DNA of 64,000 nucleotides from Lutibacter sp. HS1-25 (GCF_004121075.1 NZ_RHLN01000014.1:1-64000); one strand, 5' to 3'; shown: positions 45,947 through 56,100, numbered from the stretch's first letter. Made by a program: numbers and translations. The notes: a model not told the origin generated them from the sequence alone.

Positions 45947-46399
45947 ATGAAAAAGTATATTCTACTAATTTTAACTGCAATAATAGCGCTAAGTAGTTGC
46001 GAACAAGATAATATTTGTGTTGAAGCCACTACGCCAAACCTAAGTATTCGGTTTTACGATTATACAAACCCAACTAGCTTAAAAGATGTAACAGAATTAA
46101 CCGTTTGGGCCGCTGGAAAAGATTCGTTATACATAAAAAATACAACCGACTCAATTTCAATGCCTTTAGATGTCAATAAAAATTTCACCTATTATATTTT
46201 AGCGACTGAAAAAAATATTGATACTATAAAATTCTCTTACAATAGAAATGATATTTATGTAAGTCGCTCATGTGGTTACAAAACTATATTTGAAGAATTT
46301 ACAGCTGAAATAAACACCAGCACTTGGATAAAACAAATTGAAATAATTAATACCATTATAAATAATGATACAGCTGCGCAAGTTAACATTTATCATTAG
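45947..46399 (+). CDS. DUF6452-family lipoprotein
   Basis: A 150-residue exported lipoprotein with lipobox LSSC (Cys18) followed by EQDNICVEATTPNLSIRFYD, the recognisable DUF6452 start. Two Cys (23 and another in SRSCGYKTIF near 119) may form a disulfide. Function unknown. It begins 5 bases after rlmD and its 3' end overlaps the DUF6048 gene by 35 bases, so the three are surely co-transcribed. Confidence 0.8.
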   Translation: MKKYILLILTAIIALSSCEQDNICVEATTPNLSIRFYDYTNPTSLKDVTELTVWAAGKDSLYIKNTTDSISMPLDVNKNFTYYILATEKNIDTIKFSYNRNDIYVSRSCGYKTIFEEFTAEINTSTWIKQIEIINTIINNDTAAQVNIYH

Positions 46400-47054
46400 T
46401 ATCTTATTTACTTTTGGTACTGTAAATGCTCAACAGGAAAAAGATACCACCCATGTAGAACAAGTCTATGGAATTAGATTTGGAGCAGATATTAGTGTGC
46501 CTATTATTTCTTTTATTAAAGAAGGTTATAGTGGTTATGAAATTGTTGCTGACGCACGTGTTTATAAAAATATTTATGCAGCCGTTGAATTTGGACATAA
46601 TGATGCAACAACTGTTGAAGATTTTATGAATTTTACCACAAAAGGAGATTACTTTAAAATTGGGGCAAACTACAATGCCTACGAAAACTGGGAAGGTATG
46701 ACCAACGAAATTTACGTTGGTTTTAGATACGGATTTAGCAAATTTAGCCAAACGTTAAACAGCTACACCCCAAATGTTTACGGAACTTACCTTACACCCG
46801 AAATTATTGAAGTAAATGAGCTTCATCCAGATTTAAATGCACATTGGCTAGAGTTTATTTTAGGTATTAGAGCCGAAACTTTTAAAAACTTTTATATGGG
46901 TTTTAGTGTAGGTTTTAAAGCAATGTTAAGTACTAAAGAGCCTGAAAATTTCCAAAATTTATATGTTCCTGGGTTTTACAAAGTTTCGTTAAACAATCTT
47001 GGTTTTGGCTTTAATTACACTTTAACTTATCTTATTCCATACGCTAGAAAGTAA
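46365..47054 (+). CDS. DUF6048-family outer membrane protein
   Basis: A 229-residue protein with signal peptide (1-22, ending VNAQQ) and a beta-rich body: YGIRFGADISVPIISF, VEFGHNDATTVED, YVGFRYGFSKF and a closing barrel-like strand. It matches what I recall of DUF6048, which follows DUF6452 and rlmD in many Flavobacteriia. The start lies within the previous gene by 35 bases in another frame; the intact signal peptide supports that start. The two proteins may act together at the outer membrane; the role is unknown. Confidence 0.78.
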   Translation: MIQLRKLTFIISILFTFGTVNAQQEKDTTHVEQVYGIRFGADISVPIISFIKEGYSGYEIVADARVYKNIYAAVEFGHNDATTVEDFMNFTTKGDYFKIGANYNAYENWEGMTNEIYVGFRYGFSKFSQTLNSYTPNVYGTYLTPEIIEVNELHPDLNAHWLEFILGIRAETFKNFYMGFSVGFKAMLSTKEPENFQNLYVPGFYKVSLNNLGFGFNYTLTYLIPYARK

Positions 47055-47215
47055 TTATTTTTTGTACTTTTAGTCAAATTTAATTTCAGTTTCATGGTAT
47101 TAATTCTAAATATGGATTTAGTTGATTTCATTTCAAAAAAAATCTAAAAGTTAAAATTACATTTAAACTGTAACTAATTTAAAAACAAACATTTAAACGC
47201 ATTAGACTTGTTAAA

Positions 47216-47392
47216 ATGATTTCTAAAAAAGTAATATCCTTGTTTACCTTTGGTGTGTTTTTGCTAATTGCAGGCGCAATTTCAAAACTTTTTAATGCTG
47301 CTCAGGCCAATATAATTATGGCTACAGGGTTATTATTTGAGTTATTGGCAGGTTTGCTATTTATTTGGAATAAAATTAAAAGTAATGAGTAA
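47216..47392 (+). CDS. Small two-helix membrane protein
   Basis: A 58-residue ORF starting MISKKVISLFTFGVFLLIAG with a second hydrophobic segment ANIIMATGLLFELLAGLLFI and ending KIKSNE. The pattern of two helices joined by a short SKLFNAAQ linker resembles the membrane part of GldL-like gliding proteins in miniature, but I would not name it. Its stop overlaps the SUI1 start by eight bases, which supports it being translated. Confidence 0.65.
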   Translation: MISKKVISLFTFGVFLLIAGAISKLFNAAQANIIMATGLLFELLAGLLFIWNKIKSNE

Positions 47393-47735
47393 AAAAAAAT
47401 TAAGTAGTTTAGAAGATTTAGGTGGATTTGTATTTTCAACAAATAATAGTTTTGAGTTTGAAAATGAAGAAAGTGAAGAAACCTTAGTTCCTAACAAACA
47501 ATATTTAGAAGCACATTTTTCAAACAAAGGAAGAGGTGGTAAAACAGTCACTATTATTTCAGGATTTGTAGGCAAAGAAGACGATTTAAAATCTTTGGGG
47601 AAATTATTAAAAACAAAATGTGGTGTTGGTGGAAGTGTGAAGGATAATGAAATTGTGATTCAAGGAAATTATCGGGATAAAATAATGGAAATTCTTAAAA
47701 AAGAAGGATATAACGTAAAACGTGTAGGAGGATAA
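47385..47735 (+). CDS. SUI1/eIF1-family translation initiation factor
   Basis: A 116-residue protein whose C-terminal two thirds is a SUI1 domain: GRGGKTVTIISGF, the KLLKTKCGVGGSVKDNEIVIQG core and a final KRVGG. Bacterial members (YciH type) are thought to affect start-codon fidelity, though their role is poorly known. The frame is open from 47337, but the ATG at 47385 (MSKKKLSSLEDLGGFVFST) gives the standard N-terminus and overlaps the preceding small gene. Confidence 0.9.
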   Translation: MSKKKLSSLEDLGGFVFSTNNSFEFENEESEETLVPNKQYLEAHFSNKGRGGKTVTIISGFVGKEDDLKSLGKLLKTKCGVGGSVKDNEIVIQGNYRDKIMEILKKEGYNVKRVGG

Positions 47736-47737
47736 TT

Positions 47738-48610
47738 ATGAAAAAAATAGCAGCTTCAGAATTAATTTTAAATCCAGATGGTAGTGTTTATCATTTAAAT
47801 TTAAAACCCGAAAATATTGCAACAAATATCATTTTTGTTGGCGATCAAAATAGAGTATCTAAAATTACAGCTCATTTTGATGAAATTGAATTTGAAACTC
47901 AAAAAAGAGAATTTAAAACTGCTACCGGTAGTTATAAAGGTACTAGAATAAGTGTGATTTCAACAGGAATTGGACCCGACAATATTGATATTGTTATGAA
48001 CGAGCTCGACGCTTTGTTTAATATTGATCTTGAAACTCGTACTATAAAACCAAAACATACGGCCTTAAATATTGTAAGAATTGGAACTTCAGGATCTTTA
48101 CAAAATGATATTCCGGTTGATAGTTTTGTTTTAGCAAAATACGGTTTGGGCTTTGATGGTGTATTGCATTCCTACGATTGCGAACACATTTTAGATGCTG
48201 ATTTTGAAAATGCTTTTATCAAACACACCCAATGGAATAGCCGAAAAGCAAGACCTTACATTGTTAAAAACAGTGCAGTTTTAGAAAAAAAATTATCAAG
48301 TAATCAGGTTTTTTTAGGCGTAACTGCAACTGCTGTTGGTTTTTATGGACCTCAGGGACGCGTGCTTCGTTTAGCGCTTGAAGATCCTCAGCTAAATAAC
48401 AAAATTGACAGCTTTGAATATAATGGACTTAGAATTACAAATCTGGAAATGGAAACATCAGCCATTTACGGTTTATCTAAATTATTAGGACACCATGCCT
48501 GTTCTATGAATGCGATTATTGCCAATCGTGCAAATGGTACTTTTAGTAAAGATCCTTATAAACCTGTAAATGATCTTATTGTTTACACCTTAAATAAATT
48601 AAGCGAATAA
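47738..48610 (+). CDS. Nucleoside phosphorylase (uridine phosphorylase-like)
   Basis: A 290-residue enzyme of the PNP/UDP phosphorylase family, which cleaves nucleosides with phosphate for salvage. The motifs are FVGDQNRVSKI, VISTGIGPDNIDIV phosphate site, VRIGTSGSLQNDI, FYGPQGR and NLEMETSAIYGLSKLLGHHA, the family's substrate Met-Glu block. It follows SUI1 by two bases. Uridine is the most likely base type, not certain. Confidence 0.88.
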   Translation: MKKIAASELILNPDGSVYHLNLKPENIATNIIFVGDQNRVSKITAHFDEIEFETQKREFKTATGSYKGTRISVISTGIGPDNIDIVMNELDALFNIDLETRTIKPKHTALNIVRIGTSGSLQNDIPVDSFVLAKYGLGFDGVLHSYDCEHILDADFENAFIKHTQWNSRKARPYIVKNSAVLEKKLSSNQVFLGVTATAVGFYGPQGRVLRLALEDPQLNNKIDSFEYNGLRITNLEMETSAIYGLSKLLGHHACSMNAIIANRANGTFSKDPYKPVNDLIVYTLNKLSE

Positions 48611-48659
48611 AAAATAAATTGTATATTTCAGCGTTAAAATTATAATAAATACCATCAGA

Positions 48660-48815
48660 ATGAAAAAAACTGCTTTATATATCATAGGAATTACTTTAAT
48701 AAGTTTAACTTTAATTAATTGTGGGTCTACCAAAAAAGGGTGTGGATTAAGTAGTGATGCAACTAAAATTGAACAAGTACCTACAGCACAAGCTTCATTG
48801 ATTGCTGAAAAGTAA
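48660..48815 (+). CDS. Small lipoprotein
   Basis: A 51-residue ORF with a clear lipoprotein signal, MKKTALYIIGITLISLTLIN followed by Cys21, then a short tail GSTKKGCGLSSDATKIEQV. A further Cys at 28. It is followed by its own terminator at 48843-48870, which supports expression. Function unknown. Confidence 0.7.
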   Translation: MKKTALYIIGITLISLTLINCGSTKKGCGLSSDATKIEQVPTAQASLIAEK

Positions 48816-48842
48816 TATTAAATAACATATTATAACAAAATT

Positions 48843-48872
48843 AAAAAACCGCTTAAAAACGGTTTTTTTTTG
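48843..48872 (+). terminator. Terminator after small lipoprotein gene
   Basis: Stem aaaaaccg / cggttttt with an 8-base loop and an eight-base T-run. Confidence 0.8.
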
Positions 48873-49013
48873 CAATTAATCATGTAATTTTGAATTCACC
48901 CCTACAGTACTAATTTCGTAATTCGTTGTTTAATTAATTCAAACAGCCATTACCATAAAAACATTTTTACTTTGTAAATATGCCTTCAAAAAAAACTAGA
49001 AAAAGAAACACTT

Positions 49014-50069
49014 ATGAATGAAAAATTTATTTCAACTGCAAAAAAAATAAAAAATAAAATTTCGAGTTTAAGATTTGATCTTTACCACAAATACAGTGCA
49101 ATAGATAGTTTAAAAGATGTTGTAGCAATTAAAGGAAAAACAGATCCTAAATTAATTAAGCTATCTAATGAATATGCTATTGATGTTTTAGGCTGGAAAG
49201 GCTATGCTCCCTGGCTTATTGTTTACAGCGCTTTTGCAGAAACTTTTAAAGAAGGTTGGATACCTGACAACTATTACGGTAAAATTGTTATTCCAAAAAT
49301 TCAAGGCGATTACGGAAAGTTATCTTTCTTAAAATCTATCACATATAAAATTTTTGATACTGATGTATTTCCTGATATCGGTTACTTTGCCAATGGATTA
49401 TTTTATAAAAATAACTTTGAAATTATTCAATCTATCGAAATTGTCGACTTTTTATTTAAAAAATCAAATAAAATTGTTTTTAAACTAGACCATTCAATGC
49501 AAGGTTTAGGGGTTTACTTTTTTGAAAAAGATTCATTTGACATTCATAAAATTAGCTCTTTAGGAAATGGTGTATTTCAAGAATTTATAGAACAACATGC
49601 TATTTTTAATGAGTTTATGCCTTCATCGGTAGCCACTATTAGAATAACAACCGTAATTGACAATCAGGGAGAACCTTCAGTAAGAGCTTGTTTTTTACGT
49701 CTTGGTCAAAAAAATGATACACACGTAAATAGCGTTTCGGATCTTGGAATTCCAATAGACCTTAAAACTGGTGAATTTGATGCGTTTGGATATGACAATT
49801 ACTGGGGGCCAATGATTAAACACCCTGATACTCAAGTATTATTTGCCAATAAAATAATTCCGCAATTTGATAAATGTCTATCAACTGCATTAGAACTTCA
49901 AAAATCTATGCCTTTGGTTAGATGTATTGGCTGGGATATGATTGTAGACAAAAATGAAAAAATAAAGGTCATGGAATGGAATGGTTATGATACTGATATC
50001 AAGTTTTCTGAAGCTACACAAGGCCCTTGTTTTAAAGACTTAGGTTGGGAAAATTTGTGGAAAAAATAA
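49014..50069 (+). CDS. Sugar-transfer-associated ATP-grasp protein
   Basis: A 351-residue soluble protein that resembles the ATPgrasp_ST family, whose members occur in polysaccharide gene sets and probably ligate amino acids or similar groups to a sugar or lipid carrier. Visible parts are the Lys-rich HSMQGLGVYFFE nucleotide loop near 165, VFQEFIEQH, SVATIRITTVID, and the metal-binding end RCIGWDMIVDKNEKIKVMEWNG. Nine bases separate its stop from the DUF1361 gene. Confidence 0.75.
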   Translation: MNEKFISTAKKIKNKISSLRFDLYHKYSAIDSLKDVVAIKGKTDPKLIKLSNEYAIDVLGWKGYAPWLIVYSAFAETFKEGWIPDNYYGKIVIPKIQGDYGKLSFLKSITYKIFDTDVFPDIGYFANGLFYKNNFEIIQSIEIVDFLFKKSNKIVFKLDHSMQGLGVYFFEKDSFDIHKISSLGNGVFQEFIEQHAIFNEFMPSSVATIRITTVIDNQGEPSVRACFLRLGQKNDTHVNSVSDLGIPIDLKTGEFDAFGYDNYWGPMIKHPDTQVLFANKIIPQFDKCLSTALELQKSMPLVRCIGWDMIVDKNEKIKVMEWNGYDTDIKFSEATQGPCFKDLGWENLWKK

Positions 50070-50077
50070 ATCGAGTG

Positions 50078-50749
50078 ATGATAGAATTATTAAAAAAAAC
50101 AAATCGATTTTACGAAACATTAAGTTTGGGTTTATTAACCTTTTTATGTTTTTCATTTTCAGTATTTAGACTCTATTTTTCTGAAGATCCTGAAGTTATA
50201 CCTCGTTTAAACTGGAATTTATTTTTAGCTTTTATTCCTTGGTTTTTGACAAGTTTTTTAATGATCAATTCAAAATATAAAAAGAATAAAATTGTTATAG
50301 GAACCTTGCTGTTTTTTTGGCTGTTGTTTTTTCCAAATGCACCTTATATTCTTACAGATTTGATTCATTTAGAAGGCAAACAAAGTGTACAATTATGGTT
50401 TGATTTAATTTTGATTTTATCCTTTGCCTGGACTGGTTTGTTATTTGGGATACTGAGTTTAATGGATATCGAAAAATTATTAAACCAAGTAATGTCTAAA
50501 AAACGAGTCAATTTTATCATTGTTATCCTATTATTTATTGGCAGTTTTGGTGTTTATTTAGGTCGTTTTTTACGTTGGAATAGTTGGGATATTATAAGCA
50601 ATCCTTTTGGTTTGATTTCTGATATTGGTCTCAGAATTATCAATCCGTTTGAGTTTGCAAAAACTTGGGGAATGACTATTTTTATGGGACTTTTTCTAAA
50701 TATGGTTTATTGGTCTTTAAAAATTATTCAACATAAAAATAATAACTAA
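50078..50749 (+). CDS. DUF1361 membrane protein
   Basis: A 223-residue membrane protein with about six hydrophobic segments. The signature FFPNAPYILTDLIHL and the later GVYLGRFLRWNSWDI are those of DUF1361. Function unknown. The frame reaches back into the ATP-grasp gene; the ATG at 50078, just after that stop, is preferred. Its pairing with the ATP-grasp gene suggests a joint role at the envelope. Confidence 0.82.
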   Translation: MIELLKKTNRFYETLSLGLLTFLCFSFSVFRLYFSEDPEVIPRLNWNLFLAFIPWFLTSFLMINSKYKKNKIVIGTLLFFWLLFFPNAPYILTDLIHLEGKQSVQLWFDLILILSFAWTGLLFGILSLMDIEKLLNQVMSKKRVNFIIVILLFIGSFGVYLGRFLRWNSWDIISNPFGLISDIGLRIINPFEFAKTWGMTIFMGLFLNMVYWSLKIIQHKNNN

Positions 50750-50791
50750 TTATTTTAAGAAGTGTTATTTTTATCTAAAACCAATTAAATT

Positions 50792-51010
50792 ATGAGTTTA
50801 ATTACCATAAAGACATCGCATTTTGAAACAGAACTTATCATACTTCGTAGTCGATTAGAATCTGAAGGTATCAAATGCTATTTAAAAAATGAATTTACAA
50901 CCCAAATTATGAATCATATGGCAACTTTTGAAGTAGAGCTTCAAGTGTCTGATTTGGATGTTGAGAAAGCCAAAAAAATATTGTCAGCTATTGAAAATAG
51001 CTCAATTTAA
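50792..51010 (+). CDS. DUF2007-family small protein
   Basis: A 72-residue cytoplasmic protein with the DUF2007 layout: an N-terminal strand, then TELIILRSRLESEGIKCYL, and the closing VELQVSDLDVEKAKKILS. Annotated members are called putative signal-transducing proteins without firm data. It lies 42 bases after the DUF1361 gene. Confidence 0.8.
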   Translation: MSLITIKTSHFETELIILRSRLESEGIKCYLKNEFTTQIMNHMATFEVELQVSDLDVEKAKKILSAIENSSI

Positions 51011-51047
51011 TTCCTATTTCAAATACATTTAGCTAAGAAAAAACAAT

Positions 51048-51088
51048 AAAAAAACCCGTTTAAAAAGATTCTTTAAACTGGTTTTTTA
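51048..51088. terminator. Bidirectional terminator, DUF2007 / prohibitin genes
   Basis: Stem aaaaacccgtttaaa / tttaaactggttttt (one mismatch) with T-runs on both strands between the convergent genes. Confidence 0.8.
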
Positions 51089-51103
51089 ATTAAATATTGA
51101 ATA

Positions 51104-51937
51104 TTATTGATTTCCTAAAATTATTGGTAAACCATCTTTACCACTTCCAATAACAATTACTTTACTGTTTGGAGAATTAGACAACTGCATTGTAGCTTCT
51201 ATTCCTTTATCTTGTAAAATTTTATCGGTTAAAGAAGCACTTAAAATTTTATTTGCATCAGCTTTACCTTGTGCCTCAATAATTTGTTTTTCAGCTTCTT
51301 TGGCTGCAGTTACCAATCTAAATTCGTATTCTAACGATTCTTGCTCTTGTTTTAATTTACTTTCAATAGCGGTTTTAATGGTAGTTGGTAATGCAACATC
51401 TCTAACTAAAATCGAATTTAATTGAATAAATTGTGGTTCTACAATTTTTTTAGTTTCTTCATAAATTTCTGCCTGAATAGCATCTCTTTTTGTAGAATAT
51501 AATTGCTCTGGCGTATAACGTCCAACTACACTTCTGGTTGCCGATCTTACTGCTGGAACAATAACACTGTTTAAATAATCTGTTCCTCTTGTTTGATGTA
51601 ATAATCCAACTGTTACAGCTGTAGGCTGATATAATACAGAAGCATCTAATTTAATTTCAAGACCATTTGAAGAAAGTACAGACATATCCTTTTCTAATAA
51701 TTCCTGTTGTCTTACGTTATAAACATATACTTTATTCCAAGGAGCCACAATGTGAAAACCTTCACCTAAAGGAGCTTCTTTTGTTACTACACCGCCATCA
51801 AAAGTTTTGTAAAGTACACCTACTTCACCTGAACCAATTGTAACTGCAGATTTAAATAAAAATATAATTACTATAAAACCTACTATTATTATAGGAATCA
51901 ATGTTTTTGGAAATTGTAATTGTGCGTTATTGTTCAT
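51104..51937 (-). CDS. Prohibitin-family SPFH protein
   Basis: A 277-residue membrane-anchored protein: one N-terminal membrane helix at about 12-32, then an SPFH/Band 7 domain with GSGEVGVLYKTFDGGVV and RSVVGRYTPEQLYSTKRD, and a C-terminal coiled coil (about 190-240) rich in KEAEKQIIEAQGKADA. Such proteins form large rings in the membrane and often guard proteases such as FtsH. A -7 box is 26 bases upstream. Confidence 0.92.
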   Translation of the reverse strand: MNNNAQLQFPKTLIPIIIVGFIVIIFLFKSAVTIGSGEVGVLYKTFDGGVVTKEAPLGEGFHIVAPWNKVYVYNVRQQELLEKDMSVLSSNGLEIKLDASVLYQPTAVTVGLLHQTRGTDYLNSVIVPAVRSATRSVVGRYTPEQLYSTKRDAIQAEIYEETKKIVEPQFIQLNSILVRDVALPTTIKTAIESKLKQEQESLEYEFRLVTAAKEAEKQIIEAQGKADANKILSASLTDKILQDKGIEATMQLSNSPNSKVIVIGSGKDGLPIILGNQ

Positions 51938-51963
51938 TTTTGTATTTAATTTGTTAATTTATT

Positions 51964-51971
51964 CAAAAATA
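51964..51971 (-). promoter_or_regulatory. -7 box (TATTTTTG) of the prohibitin gene
   Basis: Exact TAnnTTTG on the minus strand, 26 bases before the ATG. Confidence 0.55.
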
Positions 51972-52016
51972 CGAAACTATGTGCATTAAAATTACTTTTA
52001 GCTGTTTTTATTGATG

Positions 52017-53171
52017 CTATTCATCACTACCCGCTTCAACAGGAATAAAAGCTCCTTTTATTAAAATATCTTTATCTTTTAAAGTGGCTTCGGCATCTAA
52101 AATCTCAGTCCATTCTTCATCTTTTAAACCTATTTTAACCAACATTTTCTCAAAATAATAATTTTTTTCATCACTTTTATTTAACACCAAAATATAATAT
52201 TGACCATTTTCTTCCAAAGCAGCTTGAGAAGGTATTGCTATTTTTTCAATTTCATCAGTCACAATTTCGGCTTCAACAAACATACCCACCAAAAACGATT
52301 CATTTTCTTGTTCTAAATGTCCGTGAACTTTTACTGTTCTGTTTGTTTCATCAATTGCTTTACCTATTAAATGCACTTCACCGGTAAACGTTTCAGCAGA
52401 ATTTTCGGGTAAATTAAATATTATTTTCTGCCCTTCTTTTACTTTTAAAACATCCTTTTCAAAGATAACCAACTCAATATGTTTGTGTTCATCATTAATA
52501 ATTTCAAGCAATACATCGCTTTCATTCATAAATTTCCCAACACTGGTATTTACTTTACTTATTGTACCATTAATAGGCGCATAAATAGCAATGGTACTGC
52601 TAAACTTGCCATCTTTAACTGTTGAAGGATTGATATTTAACATTCGTAATTTATGTTCCAATCCATTGTATTTAGCCAAAGCTGTTTTATAGTCACTTTC
52701 TGCTTTTAGATAATTTTTTTCTGAAGTAATTTTTTCATCAAATAAGGTTTTCTGACGCGTATATTCACTTTTTAGATAATTTAAAGATACTTGAATTTCT
52801 AAAAAGTTTTGCTGAATTTCAATAAAATCTGGGTTTTCTAAAGTTAAAAGCAATTGTCCTTTATCAACTTTATCGCCAATAAGTAAATTTGAAACCTTTA
52901 CATAACCACCAATAACATTACTTACCATTGCTTTATTACTTGGAGGCACATCTATAAAACCATTGGTTTTTATACCTTTTGTAAAATTATGCGCACTTAT
53001 TTTTCCCAATTCCATATGCATATATTTAAATTGTTCTGCTGAAATGGTGATTGAATTAGAAACTACTTCATTAATTTCTTTATTTTCGTTTGATTTTTTT
53101 GATGAATCACAAGCTGTAAAAACAGTTGCAATTAATGTAAAAAACAAGATTTTAAATATATATTTTTTCAT
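52017..53171 (-). CDS. RND efflux periplasmic adaptor (CusB/CzcB type), lipoprotein
   Basis: Membrane fusion protein that joins the inner membrane RND pump to the outer membrane channel. The 384-residue protein has lipobox FTAC (Cys21), a split lipoyl/barrel-sandwich domain (VIGGYVKVSNLLIGDKVDKGQ and TIAIYAPINGTISKVNTSVG), a helical hairpin between about 105 and 175, then beta-barrel domains. It follows the fused pump gene by two bases in the same transcript. Confidence 0.9.
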   Translation of the reverse strand: MKKYIFKILFFTLIATVFTACDSSKKSNENKEINEVVSNSITISAEQFKYMHMELGKISAHNFTKGIKTNGFIDVPPSNKAMVSNVIGGYVKVSNLLIGDKVDKGQLLLTLENPDFIEIQQNFLEIQVSLNYLKSEYTRQKTLFDEKITSEKNYLKAESDYKTALAKYNGLEHKLRMLNINPSTVKDGKFSSTIAIYAPINGTISKVNTSVGKFMNESDVLLEIINDEHKHIELVIFEKDVLKVKEGQKIIFNLPENSAETFTGEVHLIGKAIDETNRTVKVHGHLEQENESFLVGMFVEAEIVTDEIEKIAIPSQAALEENGQYYILVLNKSDEKNYYFEKMLVKIGLKDEEWTEILDAEATLKDKDILIKGAFIPVEAGSDE

Positions 53172-53173
53172 TT

Positions 53174-56100
53174 TTATAAGTTTAAATAATTGATATCCAA
53201 TACTATTTGATTGTGTAAGTTTAAATTTGTTAAATAATCGATATTGATTTTGTTAGCAGTTTCTATGCTTTGTATGTATTGAAAAAAATCTATTTCACCA
53301 TTTTTATAACTTTGCGTGGCAGTTTTTAAAATTTCTAAAGACAATTTTTTTCCACTTTCATTATAATAAGATAGCTCTGCCTTACTTCGCTCTAATTTTT
53401 GCAATAAATTATAATACACAGTCTGTAATTCAATATCAATAGCCAATGCAGTTTCTTGCGCAATATCCTCTTCAATTTTAGCTGCTGAAATTTTTGATGA
53501 ATTTCCGAAGAAAAACAAAGGAACACTTATACCCGCCTGAAAACTATTGACCGAATTATTTAAATTTAAATTTCTGCTGTTGAAATAATTAAAATCTAAA
53601 TCGGGTAACAACTGCTGATTTTCAACTCCTTTTTTTGCCTTTAACAATTGACTATTTTCTGCATAATACTGGTTTATTAAATGTGAACTTAACTCAACTT
53701 CCTGAACATCAAGCTTGTTTAATTTTTGATCCAAAACAACAAACTTTTCTTCACTTTGAATTAAAGTGTAAAAATCTTGATAAGCAATATTGATATCGTT
53801 TTTAAGCTGACTCAATTGTGTTGCATACTCTTTGTATTTAGATTGAGCAGTAATCATTTCTAAATAATTTGTTTCGCCCAATTCAAATTTTCTTTTACTG
53901 GCATTTGAAAAATTTTGATATAAACTATCTATTAATTTTATATAATTCAGTTTTTCATTTAAATAAACAACATGGTAATAAGCTTTAGAAATATCTTTTA
54001 TCAGGTTGTTTTTAGAAATTTCAAAAGCAATTCCCTCCATATTGGTTTTAATAATGTTCGTTTTTTTACGAGCAAAATAAACCGAAGGAAACTCAATACT
54101 TTGCGAAACACCAAAAGTTTTATAAGGTTCACCGCCAAAGGTTAAATTTGTTTTATCGTCTAAATAATAAACTTGGGTTTTATTGATATTAAAAGCACTG
54201 TTTTTTAATTTATCGCTTTTTTCAACCTCTAACTTCGCTATATTTAATTGTTTATTATTTTCAATACCCATTTTAATAGCTTCATTTAAGTCAATAAATT
54301 TTGCTTGAGAAAAACCAACAACAGGCATTAAAAACAGCAATAATATCAAGGTTTTTGGACTTCCTTTTCTACTCAGTTTTATTTTTTTTGTTTCAAACAA
54401 AGCATACAAAACTGGTAAAACAACTAAGGTTAAAACTGTTGCTGTAATTAAACCTCCAATTACAACCGTGGCCAAAGGCCTTTGAACTTCAGCACCTGCA
54501 TTGGTTGATATTGCCATTGGCAAAAATCCCAAAGCCGCAGCAGCAGCCGTTAGTATCACTGGTCGTAAACGCTCTTTAGTACCTTTTAAAATTCGTTCGT
54601 AAACATTATCCATACCATGTGCTTTTAATTCTTTTAAATGTTCAATTAATACAATACCATTTAATACCGCAATACCAAATAAGGCAATAAAACCAACCCC
54701 TGCTGAAATACTAAAAGGCAAACCTCTTAACCATAAAAACAATACACCACCCACTGCTGATAAAGGAATTGCTGAAAAAATCATCACCGCATCTTTTATA
54801 GAGTTAAAAGCAAAATGAAGCATGATAAAAATTAAAAACAATGCAATAGGAACAGCCAATTTTAAACGGGCTTTGGCACTGTTTAAATTTTCAAACTGTC
54901 CGCCATATGAAACCGTATAACCAACAGGTAATTTAACACTGCTATTAATAATTTTTTGTACATCTTCAACAACAGATTGCATATCTCTGTTTCTAACATT
55001 GATACCTATCACAATACGTCTTTTAGTTTGATCTCTTGAGATTTTTGCAGGACCTTTGGTATAGGCAATATTGGCGACTTCGTTTAAAGGAACTTTTGTA
55101 CCAATTGGAGTATCTACATACAGATTTTTAAGGTTTTCAATATTTTTTCTATAATCAGCATCTAACCTAACAACCAAATCAAATCTGCGTTCACCTTCAA
55201 ACACATTTCCAATAGTTTGTCCGGCAAAAGCCATTTGCACAACCTGATTCAAATCTTGAATATTTAATCCGTAACGCGCTACTTTTTCACGATTGTAAGT
55301 AACTGTCATTTGTGGCAAACCATCAATTTTTTCGACAATAATATCTGAAGCCCCTTCAACATTTGAAATTTTTCCTTTAATTTCATCGGCCAATGCAGCT
55401 AAAACACCTAAATCTTCACCAAAAATTTTCACAGCAACATCTGCCCTTACACCTGTAATAAGCTCGTTAAAACGCATTTCAATTGGTTGGGTAAATTCAT
55501 AATCAATTCCAGGAATAATGGCTAATTTTTCTTTGAATTTATCGGCCAATTCATCTTTTGAATCAGCAGAAACCCATTCAGATTTTGGTTTCAATTTTAT
55601 AATAATATCACTTTCTTCCATAGACATAGGGTCTGTAGGAACTTCAGCGGCACCAATTCTTGAAACTACTTGGTCTACTTCGGGAAAATTTGCCAATAAA
55701 ATTTGTTCAATTTGCGTAGTTATTTCAACAGTTTTACTTAATGAAGTTCCTGTTTTTAATACAGGTTGAATCACAAAATCACCTTCATCTAAAGTTGGAA
55801 TAAACTCACCACCCATTCTGCTAAACAAAATTACTGTTGAAACCAATAAAACCATAGCTGCTGTTATCACGAATTTTTTATGATACAAAGCCCATTTAAT
55901 TGTAGGTTCGTATAACTTATAAAAGAAATTCATAAGTCGTTTAGAAACATTGTTTTTAGTTTGTTTTTCGGGTTTTAAAAAGATAGAAGAAATTACCGGA
56001 ACGTAGGTAAAACACAAAAACATGGCGCCAATTAAAGCAAAACTAAATGCCATAGCCATTGGTTTAAACATTTTACCCTCAACACCACTTAGCGAAAGAA

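Noticed and set aside
45947-47054. Overlap of the two envelope genes considered as a frameshift in one gene
   Set aside because: Each has its own export signal and a distinct domain, so they are two genes.
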